Source of the DNA: Oscheius onirici
Taxonomy: Eukaryota; Nematoda; Chromadorea; Rhabditida; Rhabditidae
Direction of reading: 5' to 3'
NCBI GenBank assembly: GCA_932521025.1
Contig: OW051470.1
Location: 7,488,501 to 7,552,500, forward strand
Length of the DNA: 64,000 nt
Position 1 is the first letter of the stretch, and every line of letters begins with the position of its first letter. This document shows, in pieces, positions 21,998 to 33,272 of the stretch. The notes beneath the pieces were generated by a model. The model was given only the letters and a program-made list of their open reading frames with translations. It was not told the origin of the DNA and ran no database searches. The position numbers and the translations under genes were made by a program.

Positions 21998-24900
21998 ATG
22001 ACGAAAAAGGTATGTTTTTAATTTGTTTATGAGGAGTAAACTAGTCGCGGGGATCTCGTTAAAGGGCTCTCTTCTTTCGCGATGGGGCAGTGTCCCGGCG
22101 CGTTTTAGTCCGATTCAAATTGATCGTTTTGCCTCATTTTCTACTTTGTCTTTGGGAAAGCAGCTCCTTTTCTTTTTAATTAAGCAAATTTTCCAGAAAA
22201 TGATTCTCAACGAGGGTCAACCTTCACAATTCGCGCCAGCGAAAGGAACGAGTTTCGCTCTGCCTCCCATCATCAATCTGGACCGCAGTACTTTCGGACA
22301 ATGCAGTTATATAGCCAACAGAACTCTGATCAGATGTCCACAAATCAGGAAGAAGGAGGATTTGGTGAAGAATTCGGGGCAATGCGAGAAGGTTTGTCTT
22401 CATATTATTTTTTAAGGTTTTTTCTATTTCAGCACTCTGCACTCCGTGCCGAGATCAAGGAGCGCTTTCAACGAGACACGATAGTTCTGAAGAACAATTG
22501 TCCTCCAAAATCTCCAAGGAAACAACGTTTTAATCGTCTGGTCAAGTCCTCTGAGATTGTATTGTGAGTTTTGGCTTAAAAACAGAATTTTTCAGAGATT
22601 TACTGAGAAATCAAAGAGATCTCTCGAACTTCAAAAACAGTCTAAAAAAGAAATCAGACTAGTTCCAGTTTCTTCTGAATATTCAATAGAATCTTTGATC
22701 TGGAGACTTTTTCTTACGGATATTTCTAAGTTTTCATTTTTCAGCGACGAAGACCCGGCCCTTGTTCCCAACAGTCATTGGACCAGCAGCGCCGTAGACA
22801 ACGTGTACCGCAATGAAACGAATGACTGCTACCGTTTCCCGTAAGTTTTGCTCACTAGTTTTTAAATGCAACCTCTCCAGAATTCCCACAACAAAGACCG
22901 AAAAAGAGCACTGTCTTCACCAAATGATTCTGTTGAAGAAGGAAATCGCCGCCCTAAAGGTCGAAAAAGAGATGATCGAAGCCAAAATTGTCGAAAAGAA
23001 GAGGAAGAGAACGTTTGACTGTGTCTCCGTCGTTAATTTGGGTGCTCTTGAGGGAGATGAACCTGTGAAAGCCAAGGTAAGAACTCTTGGAAGTTTTACC
23101 TCGAACTCTTCAGAAAATCTGTCGTCATGGTCATTCGGACGAGGAAGTTGTAAAATGGCTTGTGGACGAGCTGGTTTTGAAGATTTCTGGAGAGAAACCG
23201 GCTCTGGAAAAGACCGGCTGCGCCAAGATGGTTCTTCCAGGAAGTGATTACTGTATCAGACGTGTGTTCCCTGTCTCTTAGTTACTAAAAATCTCTTTTC
23301 CAGACGCCATTCTCTCTTCCAAAAAGATCATGTTCAAAAAGTGTAAGGACTGTGACAGTGTCGTCATCGACGACGTGGCCGAGGGAGCTGAAGGAGTCTG
23401 CCCGGCTCACAGTAGGAAACACCAAGTTTTAGTGAAGACACAAATTTCAGAGCACATAAAATCTCGACTCCAAAAGAAGAAGATGGGTCCGGTTCGCAGA
23501 GATTTAGTCGACGACCAGTTCTCGGATGAAGAGTTTCAGAACAAGAGACGTCCTCCAATTAGAGGCCAGGTTCAATTCACAACTGTCCAGCCAGGTTCGA
23601 GAAGACCATCGATGCAAATGTGAGTTGTGGGACAACGTAGAATATCGCGAGGGAGAGAGACAGTGACTTTGATCATTTCCAGGCCCAAAGGACCTCATCT
23701 TGAAGCTGCTCGTTGTCGACCCTTCTCCCGAGAATACTTTCCAATCAAGCCACACACTTCTCGCCCGAACATCGGTTACAGTCAGCCACCGAGATCGAAC
23801 ATTCCGATGCGACCACCCGGTCAAGATCTGGCTACTGCTCGAATGGTCACGATTCAGAGAAGTGGACCTTACAGTCGACCGATCGGTGGCTCTGTTCCAA
23901 TCGACACGGTCTCTCCGAACATTCAAAGAATCGTGTCCCAGGATCGTCAGAGGAATCGACTGCAGCAGGAAGAGGACATGAAGGCAGCGGCTAGTATTGC
24001 TGACGGGGTTGAAGCTGGAGGAATTCCTAACCAGTACAGGGTTATGAGGACACAGGGACCGATAAGACACCCTCCTAGAGGTAGGCTAATAGGGATAAAA
24101 AGTCAGAATATCCGATTTTCAGCTCCTCTGCCACACCAGTTTCGCCCAGGAGTTCCAAACCTCGCAGCCACTCTGTCTGCTCTTCCCGAAGAGATGAAGA
24201 ATCAGCCTCTTGGTTCAGTCTTGAGACAGGCATTGAACAACCCGGTCATGTCGACTGCCGGTCCGACATTTTCTGGACTGCCTCCACAGAGACAGCGTCT
24301 CCCAGTACAGACCGCCATTCGCAAATCTGATGTGAGCTCTATGTAATTTCTTTTTCATGCCTCCTTTTCAGACTCCAATCAGTAGCAGTCTCTTGACCGG
24401 CATTGTCAGGAACATGCCGGCTATGAATCCATCGCAGCGTCATCAGATAGCCAATGTGGAGGTTCCTGTGGTTCAGAGAAGACCGGCTATTCCGCCGCAC
24501 AGAATGCTTCAACGTCCTCCGGGAGCTTTTGTGACCAACAGTCAACAAAGAATGGTAGTTCCTACAGCTGCTGCTCCGGTTAGTGTCCTTGAACTTTTCA
24601 GTCCTTCAATACTCTTTGGGAAACTAGGGAATTGATGAGTTGATTTCCAGCCACGAGTGATTCCTCTGGAAAGAAATGAGAAAGAAGCAGCATCTGGTTC
24701 TGCACCAGCTCCTCCGAAACCTCAGCCTCTGTCAGCAGAGTTCATCACGGAGCTGGTCGATGAGGGTAGAATCTCGGCTATCCCGCCTCGTCTAACTCCC
24801 AATCCACCGAAAGAAGAAGAACAGGTTGAGATTGTTCGCAAAAAGACCAGACCGTCTCTTCCGCTGCCGAAGGTTTGACAAGTTTGTCCATTTCCTCCAT

Positions 24901-25218
24901 TTTCCCCGGTTCAGTTGCCGAATGTATTGAGCCGTTCGAAGCCGCGTCTGGCTGCTGAGCAGACTACTGTAACTATTTTTGAGCTTCCATTCAATCCCTA
25001 TTTTTTAGATTTCTCCACAAACAGCTGTTCTGAGCCAGGTTGGACAATCAGAGCCAGTCGAGAGTCCGAAAAAGAAGGAGAGACCACCACCGAGACAGGG
25101 ACAGAGAAGGAGTTCAAGACTGGACAAGTCGACTGATGGCGGAGAGTCGGGAGAGGGAGCTGCTGATCCCTTGAGTCTTCTGGCTGATGTATCCGTAGCA
25201 GTTCGTAACCCGGAATAG
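21998..25218 (+). CDS. KANSL2/INO80D-type chromatin complex subunit with paired zf-C3Hc3H modules
   Basis: Nuclear scaffold protein of the NSL histone acetyltransferase or INO80 type. Exon 1 is MTKK only (21998-22009); exon 2 starts near 22199. The N-terminal zinc module reads FGQCSYIANRTLIRCPQ with a later GQCE, like KQCSYIS...RCPN of KANSL2. A basic linker and coiled-coil segment follow (LLKKEIAALKVEKEMIEAKI). The second module is KICRHGH..., GCAKMVLPGSDYCIRHAI, FKKCKDCDSVVIDD and VCPAHSRKHQ, which retains the C-C-H spacing. The C-terminal half is Pro/Arg/Gln-rich with many short introns and ends LLADVSVAVRNPE. The C. elegans KANSL2-like gene is, I believe, sumv-1; I cannot separate KANSL2 from INO80D here. 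It starts 55 bp from a divergent gene. Confidence 0.75.
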
Positions 25219-25374
25219 TGGCCGGTCCATTTCAAGCTTGATCTTACTCTTTGCTGCTCTTTTCTCTTATAGCTCTTATAAACATTGTATCGCCTTCGAA
25301 AATGGATGTTAGCGTCCCGGAGTGGTAGATAGTTGAGGGTTGTCGGGCAATTACGGGCGAAGAGGAGCAGCTGA

Positions 25375-26603
25375 AGTGTACTTGAACAGTTTGGAGCAAA
25401 ATTCGAAAAGCCTAAGGTTACAAAAGTTTTGAAAATTTACAAAAGCTATCAAAAGCCCTTATTGGGATGCCTGCTCGCCATCCGCGCTGCTGTCGCCGTC
25501 GACAGCCCGGAATACAAGAGGTGGAAGCAAGAAAACCTCGGCTTCCTGGCTCCGGTCGAGACGATGCGCTGCAAAGAGGGGACCGTGCAACTGCTGGACA
25601 ACAAGACCAACAGCTACATCTCCGTCCAAACCTTCATCAAGGAACTGGAGACTCTGGTAGGTCTACTTTTCTTTCAAAACTTTCTGTTTCCAGCACCTGA
25701 AGCTGTATCTGAAGGGAGCCTGCACCGTCAGCTTCAAAAAGAACCAAGAAGGACGACCTTCGGTCATCGAGCTCGGCTGGACCGACGAGACGGATCTCTC
25801 CAAGAAGATCTACTGCAAGTACACCGAGTGCACCTCCACTCTCGAGAACATCGCCATGTCCCTGACCAAGAGACTGTCTCCCTTGGCCGAGGACAACGAC
25901 TTCACCAAGGAGCTCCGCAAACTGCGAAGCAAGCTCTTCAAGGCCATGAAGATCGTCGACTCGGAAGGACGACCGTGGATTGATCTGGACGAGGAGACGC
26001 TGGAAGAGGACGAGGACGAGGAGGAGACGTGGCACCGTCTCTCGGGCTTCGTCAAGAAGATGGACGAGGGAGTTAGGAGGCTGAGCGATGTCGCCGACAT
26101 CTACGAGTTCGAGAAGGAAATCAGTAAGTACTTTTCAGATTTTCAAGTGCTTGTCTCTCTGTCCTGAGTGTTTATGGCTTGGTTCTGAAGAAGAATGAAA
26201 TGAACCCAGAAGAAGAGTAGTGCTCCAGTAGTCTTCCGATCTTGCCCGAACAACCAACAGCCACTGGGATTTTGGAAATCTAGATTCTGTAGACGATGAG
26301 AAGGGATGCGTCGAGGACGTTGTTCAGGCTGTAATAAAGTGGAGTTGGCCCTGTACTTGTTCCAGCTGGCAGAAGAACCAAGACACTGAATGTCTCTTTG
26401 TCTGTGGCTACCCGTCTCTCTCCTTTTTTCTCTTTCTAAACGGACTGTTTCCAGGTCCCCCGATCCGCGCCTTCGTCAAGGTGGTCTGCGTCCTCGGCAT
26501 GGTCGGATGCATCATCTTCATGCTCTACATGAGTCTCGAGATGTTTCTCCACATCCGCAACTCGCCCGAACAAAGAAGACAGAAACCTCGAACTGTCCAA
26601 TAA
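25375..26603 (+). CDS. Unrecognised single-pass membrane protein, start unresolved
   Basis: Not a family I recognise. The coding frame is open from about 25375 with no in-frame ATG before clear coding sequence (GCLLAIRAAVAVDSPEYKRW); a short upstream exon, for example one starting at an ATG near 25302, is likely. Exons then run to 25656, 25694-26123 and 26455-26603. There is a leader-like hydrophobic start, four or more cysteines (METMRCKEG-type and YCKYTECTS segments), an acidic run (DLDEETLEEDEDEEE) and a single C-terminal membrane span, VVCVLGMVGCIIFMLYMSL, with a short basic tail ending PRTVQ. This suggests a type I membrane protein with a secretory-lumen domain. It follows the KANSL2-type gene by less than 200 bp on the same strand. 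The stop codon lies inside an AATAAA. Confidence 0.7.
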
Positions 26604-26912
26604 AATTGTTTTATCTTCATCTTGTTTTTACTGGGAAATGGGGGAACTGTCTTTTGGGGAAAACTTTATCTTGTGTCTCCTTCCGATTTTTTCATTGGCC
26701 ATTATAAAGGTGCTTTCCTGCTACTCTTCTAGTCATCTAGTCAACGCAGTTTTTGGAATCACTCGGAAGTCTTACTTTTCAGAAAATTGTATGAGGGCAA
26801 AGCTTCTTATAGATTCCGTGAAGCTTATGAACAGTCAGCGTGTACTTAGGATCTCCTAAACCGTCTAACAAGTCCCACGTTTATTATCTGATCGAGAGAG
26901 AAAGATCACTTT

Positions 26913-27246
26913 TTAAAACTGCGGAGGCCATTCTTCTGCTCCAAATACGAGTTCTCCGGCGAATCGTTTCACCGCCATAGCCGGTTGTTCTCCCTGGAAA
27001 AACGAGGTTGATTGAATTAAGTCTCAACAGTGTTAGCAGCACCGTAATTGAGTTAGAGAGGCCAATTGGCGCAGTCTTTTTTTCTGCAAAATTCTTGGGA
27101 AATGGTGGGCAGTACAGTACCAGGGAAAGACTTACTTTCAAGTGCCATCGGTCAATGGGATTTGAAAGCTGTGGAACCTTGAAGAAAACATATCTGGATT
27201 CCACATGTAAGGAGACGAGAAGCAGCAGGAGGACCACAAGACGCAT
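26913..27246 (-). CDS. Small secreted peptide precursor (neuropeptide-like)
   Basis: Two exons (27246-27136 and about 26993-26913) joined by GTAAGT...TTTCCAG encode about 63 residues. The N-terminus MRLVVLLLLLVSLHVESRY is a strong signal peptide. After splicing the chain continues HLKGEQPAMAVKRFAGELVF and ends GAEEWPPQF. The only dibasic site is KR before FAGELVF, so processing would release a C-terminal peptide of about 16 residues. An AATAAA follows the stop within about 35 bp. I do not recognise the peptide. It sits tail to tail with the membrane-protein gene to its left and upstream of a divergent gene to its right. Confidence 0.7.
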
Positions 27247-27635
27247 ATCTGGAACTTATTAATTGGTTGATTAAGCTAGGTAAGAGAGCCCTCAAATAGC
27301 CGCTCCCCAGACAGAAGAAAGTGTGGGAAAAACGGAAGGGGGGACAGCTCCGGGGAATTGAGATTGAGTTCCAAAGTTTCGAGAAATGACGTCAGACTGA
27401 CGTACTCACAGGGAAAACGAGTCAAACCGTGTGACTTGTAAGTAGTGGCTTTGACCTGCTCCGCCCTCTGGACGAATCGGAGAAATAATCAGGTATTGGG
27501 AAAGAGTATGAGTCATTTGGAATGAAAAGTGACGGGAATCTGAGTTTGGTCACTGAGGGCTTGGAACGTTCTAGTACAGGAATCAACCAGACAGTGTTCA
27601 GGATTCTCGATTTTTCGAAAAGAAGATAACATTTC

Positions 27636-27704
27636 GAGGTGGCGCAGTGGTAGGAGGCGCCAGCGTCAATCTAATGGTTCTAAGTTCAAACCCGCTTCTG
27701 CCCA
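27636..27704 (+). repeat. tRNA-like pol III promoter relic (SINE or tRNA pseudogene)
   Basis: TGGCGCAGTGG matches the A-box consensus and AGTTCAAACCC, about 50 bp on, matches the B box with one or two changes. The putative T stem and acceptor stem do not pair, so this is not a functional tRNA. A short unique tail and a run of T follow. Confidence 0.6.
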
Positions 27705-27941
27705 ATATGGGAGGACTGCAAAATGTAATCCTATGCTAGAAATAAGCTTTTTTTCTGGGTTACTGTACTTTCCATCCGTAGAAACTTTCAAAAATCCACT
27801 AGACCTTTCCCTGCACCACTTCCATTCTCTTTTTTATAATCTCCGGGTTTTTCCTTTAAAAATTCATGGAAAAGACAGTGTCCTGGACAACGGGAATAGT
27901 TAATTGGAGCCGAACTCTCGGCCCTTCTTCTCTCTGCTGCG

Positions 27942-29618
27942 ATGGGAGAGGCTGCCAACGTCTTCAACTCGTTCAGTTTCGGGAAATGGGCCGATTTGAA
28001 GAAGGAGGAAGAGTTGGACAAGGAGTCGAAAAGGAGAAGAAATGCCCAGGTAAGGGATTTACAAGTTTTTTTTGGGTGGTTTTAATCGGAGCATGATGGA
28101 TCGGCATAACAGTCACAGATGGGTAAATGAGTTCCGCGAGTTTTTATCCTCAGGCTATATGAACTGGTCTCGTACGAATGTTAAACATGATATCAGAGTG
28201 CTATTTGAGACCACTGAACAAAAAAGTTTACACTATCACGCTAGGATGAGCCAGGGCTAATTCTTTTGAAAATCTCGGAGTTCTGTACTTTTCCGGACTC
28301 AGAATTATCTCGACTACAGATTGAAAGGGGTTGAAGATAAAGAAGGATTGATCTATACCTTCCTGTTTGATATTCAAAGTCCTATAATTATCGTAGCTGG
28401 ACACGTATAACGTATACAAGTTGTATACTCTGTCAAGATTTCTATCTTAATTTTCAAATTTCCCTGTCTGAGTATTTAGATAAAAAATGTTAAGAACAGC
28501 GTATTCTTTAAAGGACTGGGTTCCCGTCGAGCAAACTACATAAAAACAGTTGCAAATAAATCGACCTTTTGAACCTGTCCTCTTGACGTAAAATCTCGAC
28601 TACAATTCCGTGATTGTTTACCAGAAGCTAGTTTACGTAATTTTCATAGATTTTGTCAGTCGAAACAGAAAACAGGTGTTTCTTTGAACACAAAGTTTGT
28701 CTTTGTACTGCCACAAGACTGCCGGAGAAATAACGTGTCCGAAATTTAGATGAGACCTTTGGGAGAGCATAATTGAATGTGCATATAGCGGCTTCTCAAA
28801 AATGGGGGCGGAGAGAGATTAAATTCATGGAGGACTAGATAGTATGCTGTTCCCAGAACATTATGAGAAGGACATCTACCACCTCAGAGCCGTGACTTTT
28901 CTTCGAAACAATGCTCATTACCTCACGACTTAAACTGATTACACGCGAGACGTGACACGTCTATACAGCTTCAGAATTATGTGCTATTTCAGATAAAACG
29001 ACTAAAGGAGCAGTTGGCGGAAGAGAGACGGCTGAGAGAGTTGGGAGGAGGTGGAGATGGGGATCTCGATCTGGAGGCTCTGATTGAAGCACTTCAGAGG
29101 GGCGAGGAGATTAATGAGGGTACAGTATGGGGGTTACGGTAACTGAGAATCTTCCAGATGCTTACGAGGAGGATCCGAGCTACGATGAGTATGGTAAGTC
29201 TCTGTTTACGTATATGTTACTAATCAAATTAGTAACAGGTCACACAAAGGAATCCCCTCAAGCTAATCCCTTTATCCAATTAGTGCAATTCCAGGCGACA
29301 GGTCCGATGCCGATATACTCTCGGAGATCAGAGAGTATCAGAAGTACCACACTGGACCGCCGGGCAGTCAGAATGGGACGGATTCTCGCTTCTGGAAGTA
29401 CAACCGTCGGCATGCAGAAGAAGAGCCGATTTCGGTGACGCCGTCGGTCAAATCGTGGGAATATAATCGGAAGTATACTGCTGAAACTAGGTAAGAAAAC
29501 ACAGAGTCGTTTAACTTCTTCCAGACCACCATCCGCGAAGCCTCCGCCACAGGTTCGAAGAGTAGAAGAGCCGCCAATTAGCACCAAGTTCAAGTACAAT
29601 AGAGCCGTGCCGAAATAA
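27942..29618 (+). CDS. Unrecognised coiled-coil protein with three YNR motifs
   Basis: I do not recognise the family. Five exons (27942-28050, 28993-29119, 29158-29193, 29295-29490, 29525-29618) encode about 185 residues. The start MGEAANVFNSFSFGKWADLK is followed by a highly charged helix (KKEEELDKESKRRRNAQIKR, then LKEQLAEERRLREL) and an acidic segment. The C-terminal half carries three copies of an aromatic-YNR motif: FWKYNRRHAEE, SWEYNRKYTAE and TKFKYNRAVPK. It has no signal peptide or membrane span, so it is probably cytosolic or nuclear. The first intron is 942 bp. The stop overlaps AATAAA, and the BPI/LBP gene begins 108 bp later, so the two may form an operon. Confidence 0.7.
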
Positions 29619-29726
29619 AGCCCTTTGTCAAAGAATTCTCTGTTGTCCAGACGCTTTTGGTCGACCTGATGACCCCTGTAATCGAATACGACTCTATCGC
29701 GTCGTCTCTGTTTATTCCCTCCAAAA

Positions 29727-32700
29727 ATGGCAGTTATCATGACTGTCTGTCTTCTTTTACCGCTACTTTTTGCCACGTCTTTGGGGGAAAGCTCTATTCG
29801 GGCAAGAGCGAACCTACCCGTCTTTCAGTTCTTCAGTAAGACTGGCCATCATGTGGTAGGTTTTGGATCTGTTTTAGAGAGACTGATTTCAGCTCGACGA
29901 AGAGATTCCAAAGATCACAATTCCCGAAGTTACCATCCCGATCGAAGGGGGCCCGGGACATGGAAAGGTCACGGCGAAGAACATGAAGATTGTCAAATTC
30001 GAATCTCCAAAGTATTAATACTTTCAAAATTGAACAATTCTCGCTTCAGATTCGACTTTGCTCTTCTTCGCGACGGACTCCAGTGGGTCTCTCGTGGCGG
30101 AGCCATCAAAATTGGTGGAGACTGGCAGGCGGAGTATACTGTGGTGCTTCCGGTAGAGTATCAAAATTTCGTTTGAAGAATCAGCATTTTAGCTCTATGA
30201 ATCTGGTTGGATGAAGGCCTTCGCTTCCGACATTCGTGTACAACTCTCGGCCGGAGTGTATCCAAAAGAAGGAAGACCGCAAGTGGACATTGGAAGCTGT
30301 ACAGCAGACATCGGTCATCTGGACATAGAGTCAGCGTTTTTCAAAGTATTCCCAGACTGTTTATAGAATCGGCGGCGGAGTCATCCCGTGGCTGGTGAAT
30401 CTCTTCCGAACTCCTATTTCAGCTGCCATCAAGGACCAAATTCACAAACAGGTCTATTTTCCGATTGAAGTGAAGTAAAGAGTTAATTTCAGGCCTGTAC
30501 ATCTGCCAAGGAGATCCTTCTGGTCGAAGCTAACGACTTTCTTCATGCTCTACCTCTCCATGTTCCACTCGGCAGCAACTTTTATGTCGATTACATTTTT
30601 GATCAAAAGCCCAAACTTACCAGGTATGAAAATAGACAAACAGGTCTGGTTTTGCAAACTGTCTGTAAGAGAAAGTGGCCATGTTCTTTCTTGGGTAGAG
30701 TTGACCTTTTGCTCGGAATCCTGGGCACTTCCTGCTTTTTAATTACTGGAATATTTACAAAGAATAACACAAAACAAACGTTTCAATGACTACCTTTCAC
30801 ACTAAATTACAATTTTCTCGAAATATCAATTTTAAAATGCTCTCGCGTCTCTGTCTGTCTGTCGGAAGCTTTAATTGGCAATCAAAATGGAGCAATTTGT
30901 GCGCACAATTAAGGGGAAAGGAGTTAGTGTAACAAGTTTAGACAAGTCAATTTGCAAGTGGACTGATTATTTTTGACTTTCAGTTTTCAGACAGTAAAGT
31001 ATCAAGTGCGGGTTAGGAATACGGGAAAGCATTCAGGGGGGTTTTTGACTTTACTCCCAAAGGAGCGGTATCACAACTGGAGAACAAGAATAGAGGAGAA
31101 CAGGAGCACGTGGAAATAGGGACAGGGAGATCAGCAAGGAAGGATATGCATACGGAAATTTCACGAAAGGATACAGGGGGGACAGGAGGGAAAAATTGGA
31201 CAGAAGAAAGGGTACATGGCGATAGGTCATCGTAAATGGTAGAGAAGGAAAAAGCAGATGACAACGGACAGAGATAGGAGAAAACTGGGAAGGGCAGAAC
31301 ACATTGCAGAATTTAGGGGTGGACAGAGAGAAAGTGTCGAGAAATTAGAAACAGGGGACAAACGAGTAAGATTAGAGGAACAGAAACACAGGAACATAAT
31401 TGACGTGGAGAGGGATCAGATAGCAAACTGTTATCTAAAATATTAAAAAGCTATGGTGTCTGTGGCTGACTCTGTGGCTTTGTTTGTCTGTTTGTCCGAG
31501 GCCAAGAAATTTTGATGTATTGTTAAGAGTCGCCATCTCCACCCAAACAACCCGGGTTCGACTTCTCTCATCGCCAAATTTTTTTGCTAAATTATTTTGA
31601 GTAGCAAGTAGAGTCCGGCTAACCGAATAGGGGATTAGAATGGACCTGTTGATCTGTATAAGACCAGAGAGGGACCGGATGGCTAGAAAATATGAAAATT
31701 CGTATCGGTTTTTTTTGGAGGGAATAAGACCCCTGGGAAAGAATGAAAAAGGTCCGATTAAGGAAGAAGACGTGACAGGATCAGAAGAGATTCGTTGACA
31801 GGGGAAAGGAGCAGAAGATTATAAGAAAACACAAGTAGAAAAGCCGCCGACAGGCGGCGAAGCCGGCTGGTCTTTTATTAAACGGACAAAACTAATTCAC
31901 TCAGCCCCGAAGGGGGCGTAGCTCAACTTGTAATACAAAAAAAATTGAAAAGTTTAGGTACAATGAAATCGCAAAAAACAGCTGGTAATTCAATTTGCTT
32001 TAGGCATGGGCACCGGGCCCGTGCCAGCAGTGCGCACTTTTAGGGGAACCATGAAAACTTGGCACTCAATTTGAACGTAGGCTCAATATGCCACGCCAAG
32101 CTTATGCTCAAAACGGGTGCAAAGTTTTTACACTAAAGTAGTCTCCCCCCGAAAATGCGCCTTGCTGGCACGATCTCCGTCAACACTGACACGGGCCCGG
32201 TGCCCATGTCTAGTTTGCTTGATGAAATGAGTGCGGGGACTTTGTTCTGGTCTAGTAGATGGGGAGGTTCTGATTCTGAAAGAGAAGACTGACTCTACTG
32301 GGACAAAAAATGGTAAACTGGACTAGGATTTGAAGGTTAGAGTGGAAAAATGACAAGAGACAACTTTCGCTGGGAGTTGAGACCAAAGTATCCCAAATCA
32401 GTCGTATGTTTTCCAGTGAATATGTCCAATCCGACATTACTGCCGACGTCGTCTACGGGAACGTGAGCTGCATCCCGACAAGAACTGGACAATGGACGGA
32501 ACCGGGTCCGCATCCCGGAATGGTGACAATTTGGCTCAGTCAAAGCATCCCGAACTGTCTACTGACCTCTGCCCATCAGGGCAATCTTGTCCAATTCACC
32601 GTGTCCAAAGATATTCCCTCTTTGACGAACTATCTCAAAACGAGCTGTTCTTTTCTGTCAGTCTGTATCGGAAGGTTTTTCAAGAAGCTCAAGAACGACT

Positions 32701-33272
32701 ACCCAAACAAATTCGTCGACCTGCATTTTCATACATTCAAGGCCCCGGTTCTCCAGATGACTGCAAGAGAAGCATTGTTGGTTTATTAACAGAGGTCAAC
32801 TGTCTAAACTTTAGGGTTAACACGACTTTCGCCGTCGATCTCTACATCAATCCAAGAGAAGAGAATCCGGATGTGCTGGCCAGATTGAGTGTGTTCGGAC
32901 TGAAGTTGAGATAATGTTCGAAAGTTTTTAGTTCTGACCTCCAGCGCCGTCATCGAACCTTTTATCAATGGAACCAAGCTCGTGGCTAATATCAATGGAA
33001 CCACTGTAGAGGCAAAAGAGGACTTTTCAAAGATTGGCGAGGTTCCGCAGCTCTTCTTGAGCATGTTTGACAAGATTTTTACCGTTACCTCAAACGTTTT
33101 GGTTGAAACTTTGCTGCACAATGGAATTCCTCTGCCAATTATTGACAACGTGACAATTGCCAGTGAGTCTCTCTATCTGTATTCCATCTCAAAATGTACA
33201 CTTGTAGACACGACGGAGATTCATCTATTTGACGAGTACGTCCGTTTAAACATCGATTTCGAGTATGAATGA
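29727..33272 (+). CDS. BPI/LBP/CETP-family secreted lipid-binding protein
   Basis: Secreted tubular lipid-binding protein of the bactericidal/permeability-increasing family, possibly acting in innate immunity or lipid transport. The signal peptide is [20 protein letters not shown]. The N-terminal barrel has [39 protein letters not shown] and the paired cysteines typical of the conserved disulfide ([19 protein letters not shown] and [11 protein letters not shown]). The linker region [15 protein letters not shown] stretch ends the first half. The second barrel starts [20 protein letters not shown] and has [34 protein letters not shown] and [15 protein letters not shown], the last matching the family's C-terminal NGxPLP motif. 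It ends IDFEYE. Introns are short except a 1.7-kb one (30625-32335) that hosts a dispersed repeat and a hAT-type MITE. A splice joining near 32337 uses a weak GAAG acceptor. Confidence 0.87.
30836..31950. repeat. Dispersed interspersed repeat, copy 2 (inside BPI/LBP intron)
   Basis: The left part (GTCTGTCTGTCGGAAGCTTT to about 31440) is the reverse complement of the right part of copy 1. The right part (GGTGTCTGTGGCTGACTCT at 31453 onward, including CCCGGGTTCGAC and the GCCCCGAAGGGGGC hairpin near 31.9 kb) is in the same orientation as the left part of copy 1. The hairpin segment itself is inverted between the copies. No open frame of note. Confidence 0.75.
32001..32212. mobile_element. hAT-type MITE, 212 bp, in BPI/LBP intron
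   Basis: Termini are TAGGCATGGGCACCGGGCCC and the reverse complement of TAGACATGGGCACCGGGCCC, one mismatch over 20 bases. Flanking 8-mers are ATTTGCTT (31993-32000) and GTTTGCTT (32213-32220), seven of eight matching, consistent with a hAT target duplication. The interior is non-coding. Confidence 0.85.

Noticed and set aside
23504..24070. Long minus-strand frame (188 codons) opposite the KANSL2-type gene
   Set aside because: It is a shadow of the Pro/Arg-rich coding exon on the plus strand.
27636..27704. Functional tRNA gene
   Set aside because: A and B boxes are present but the T and acceptor stems do not pair.
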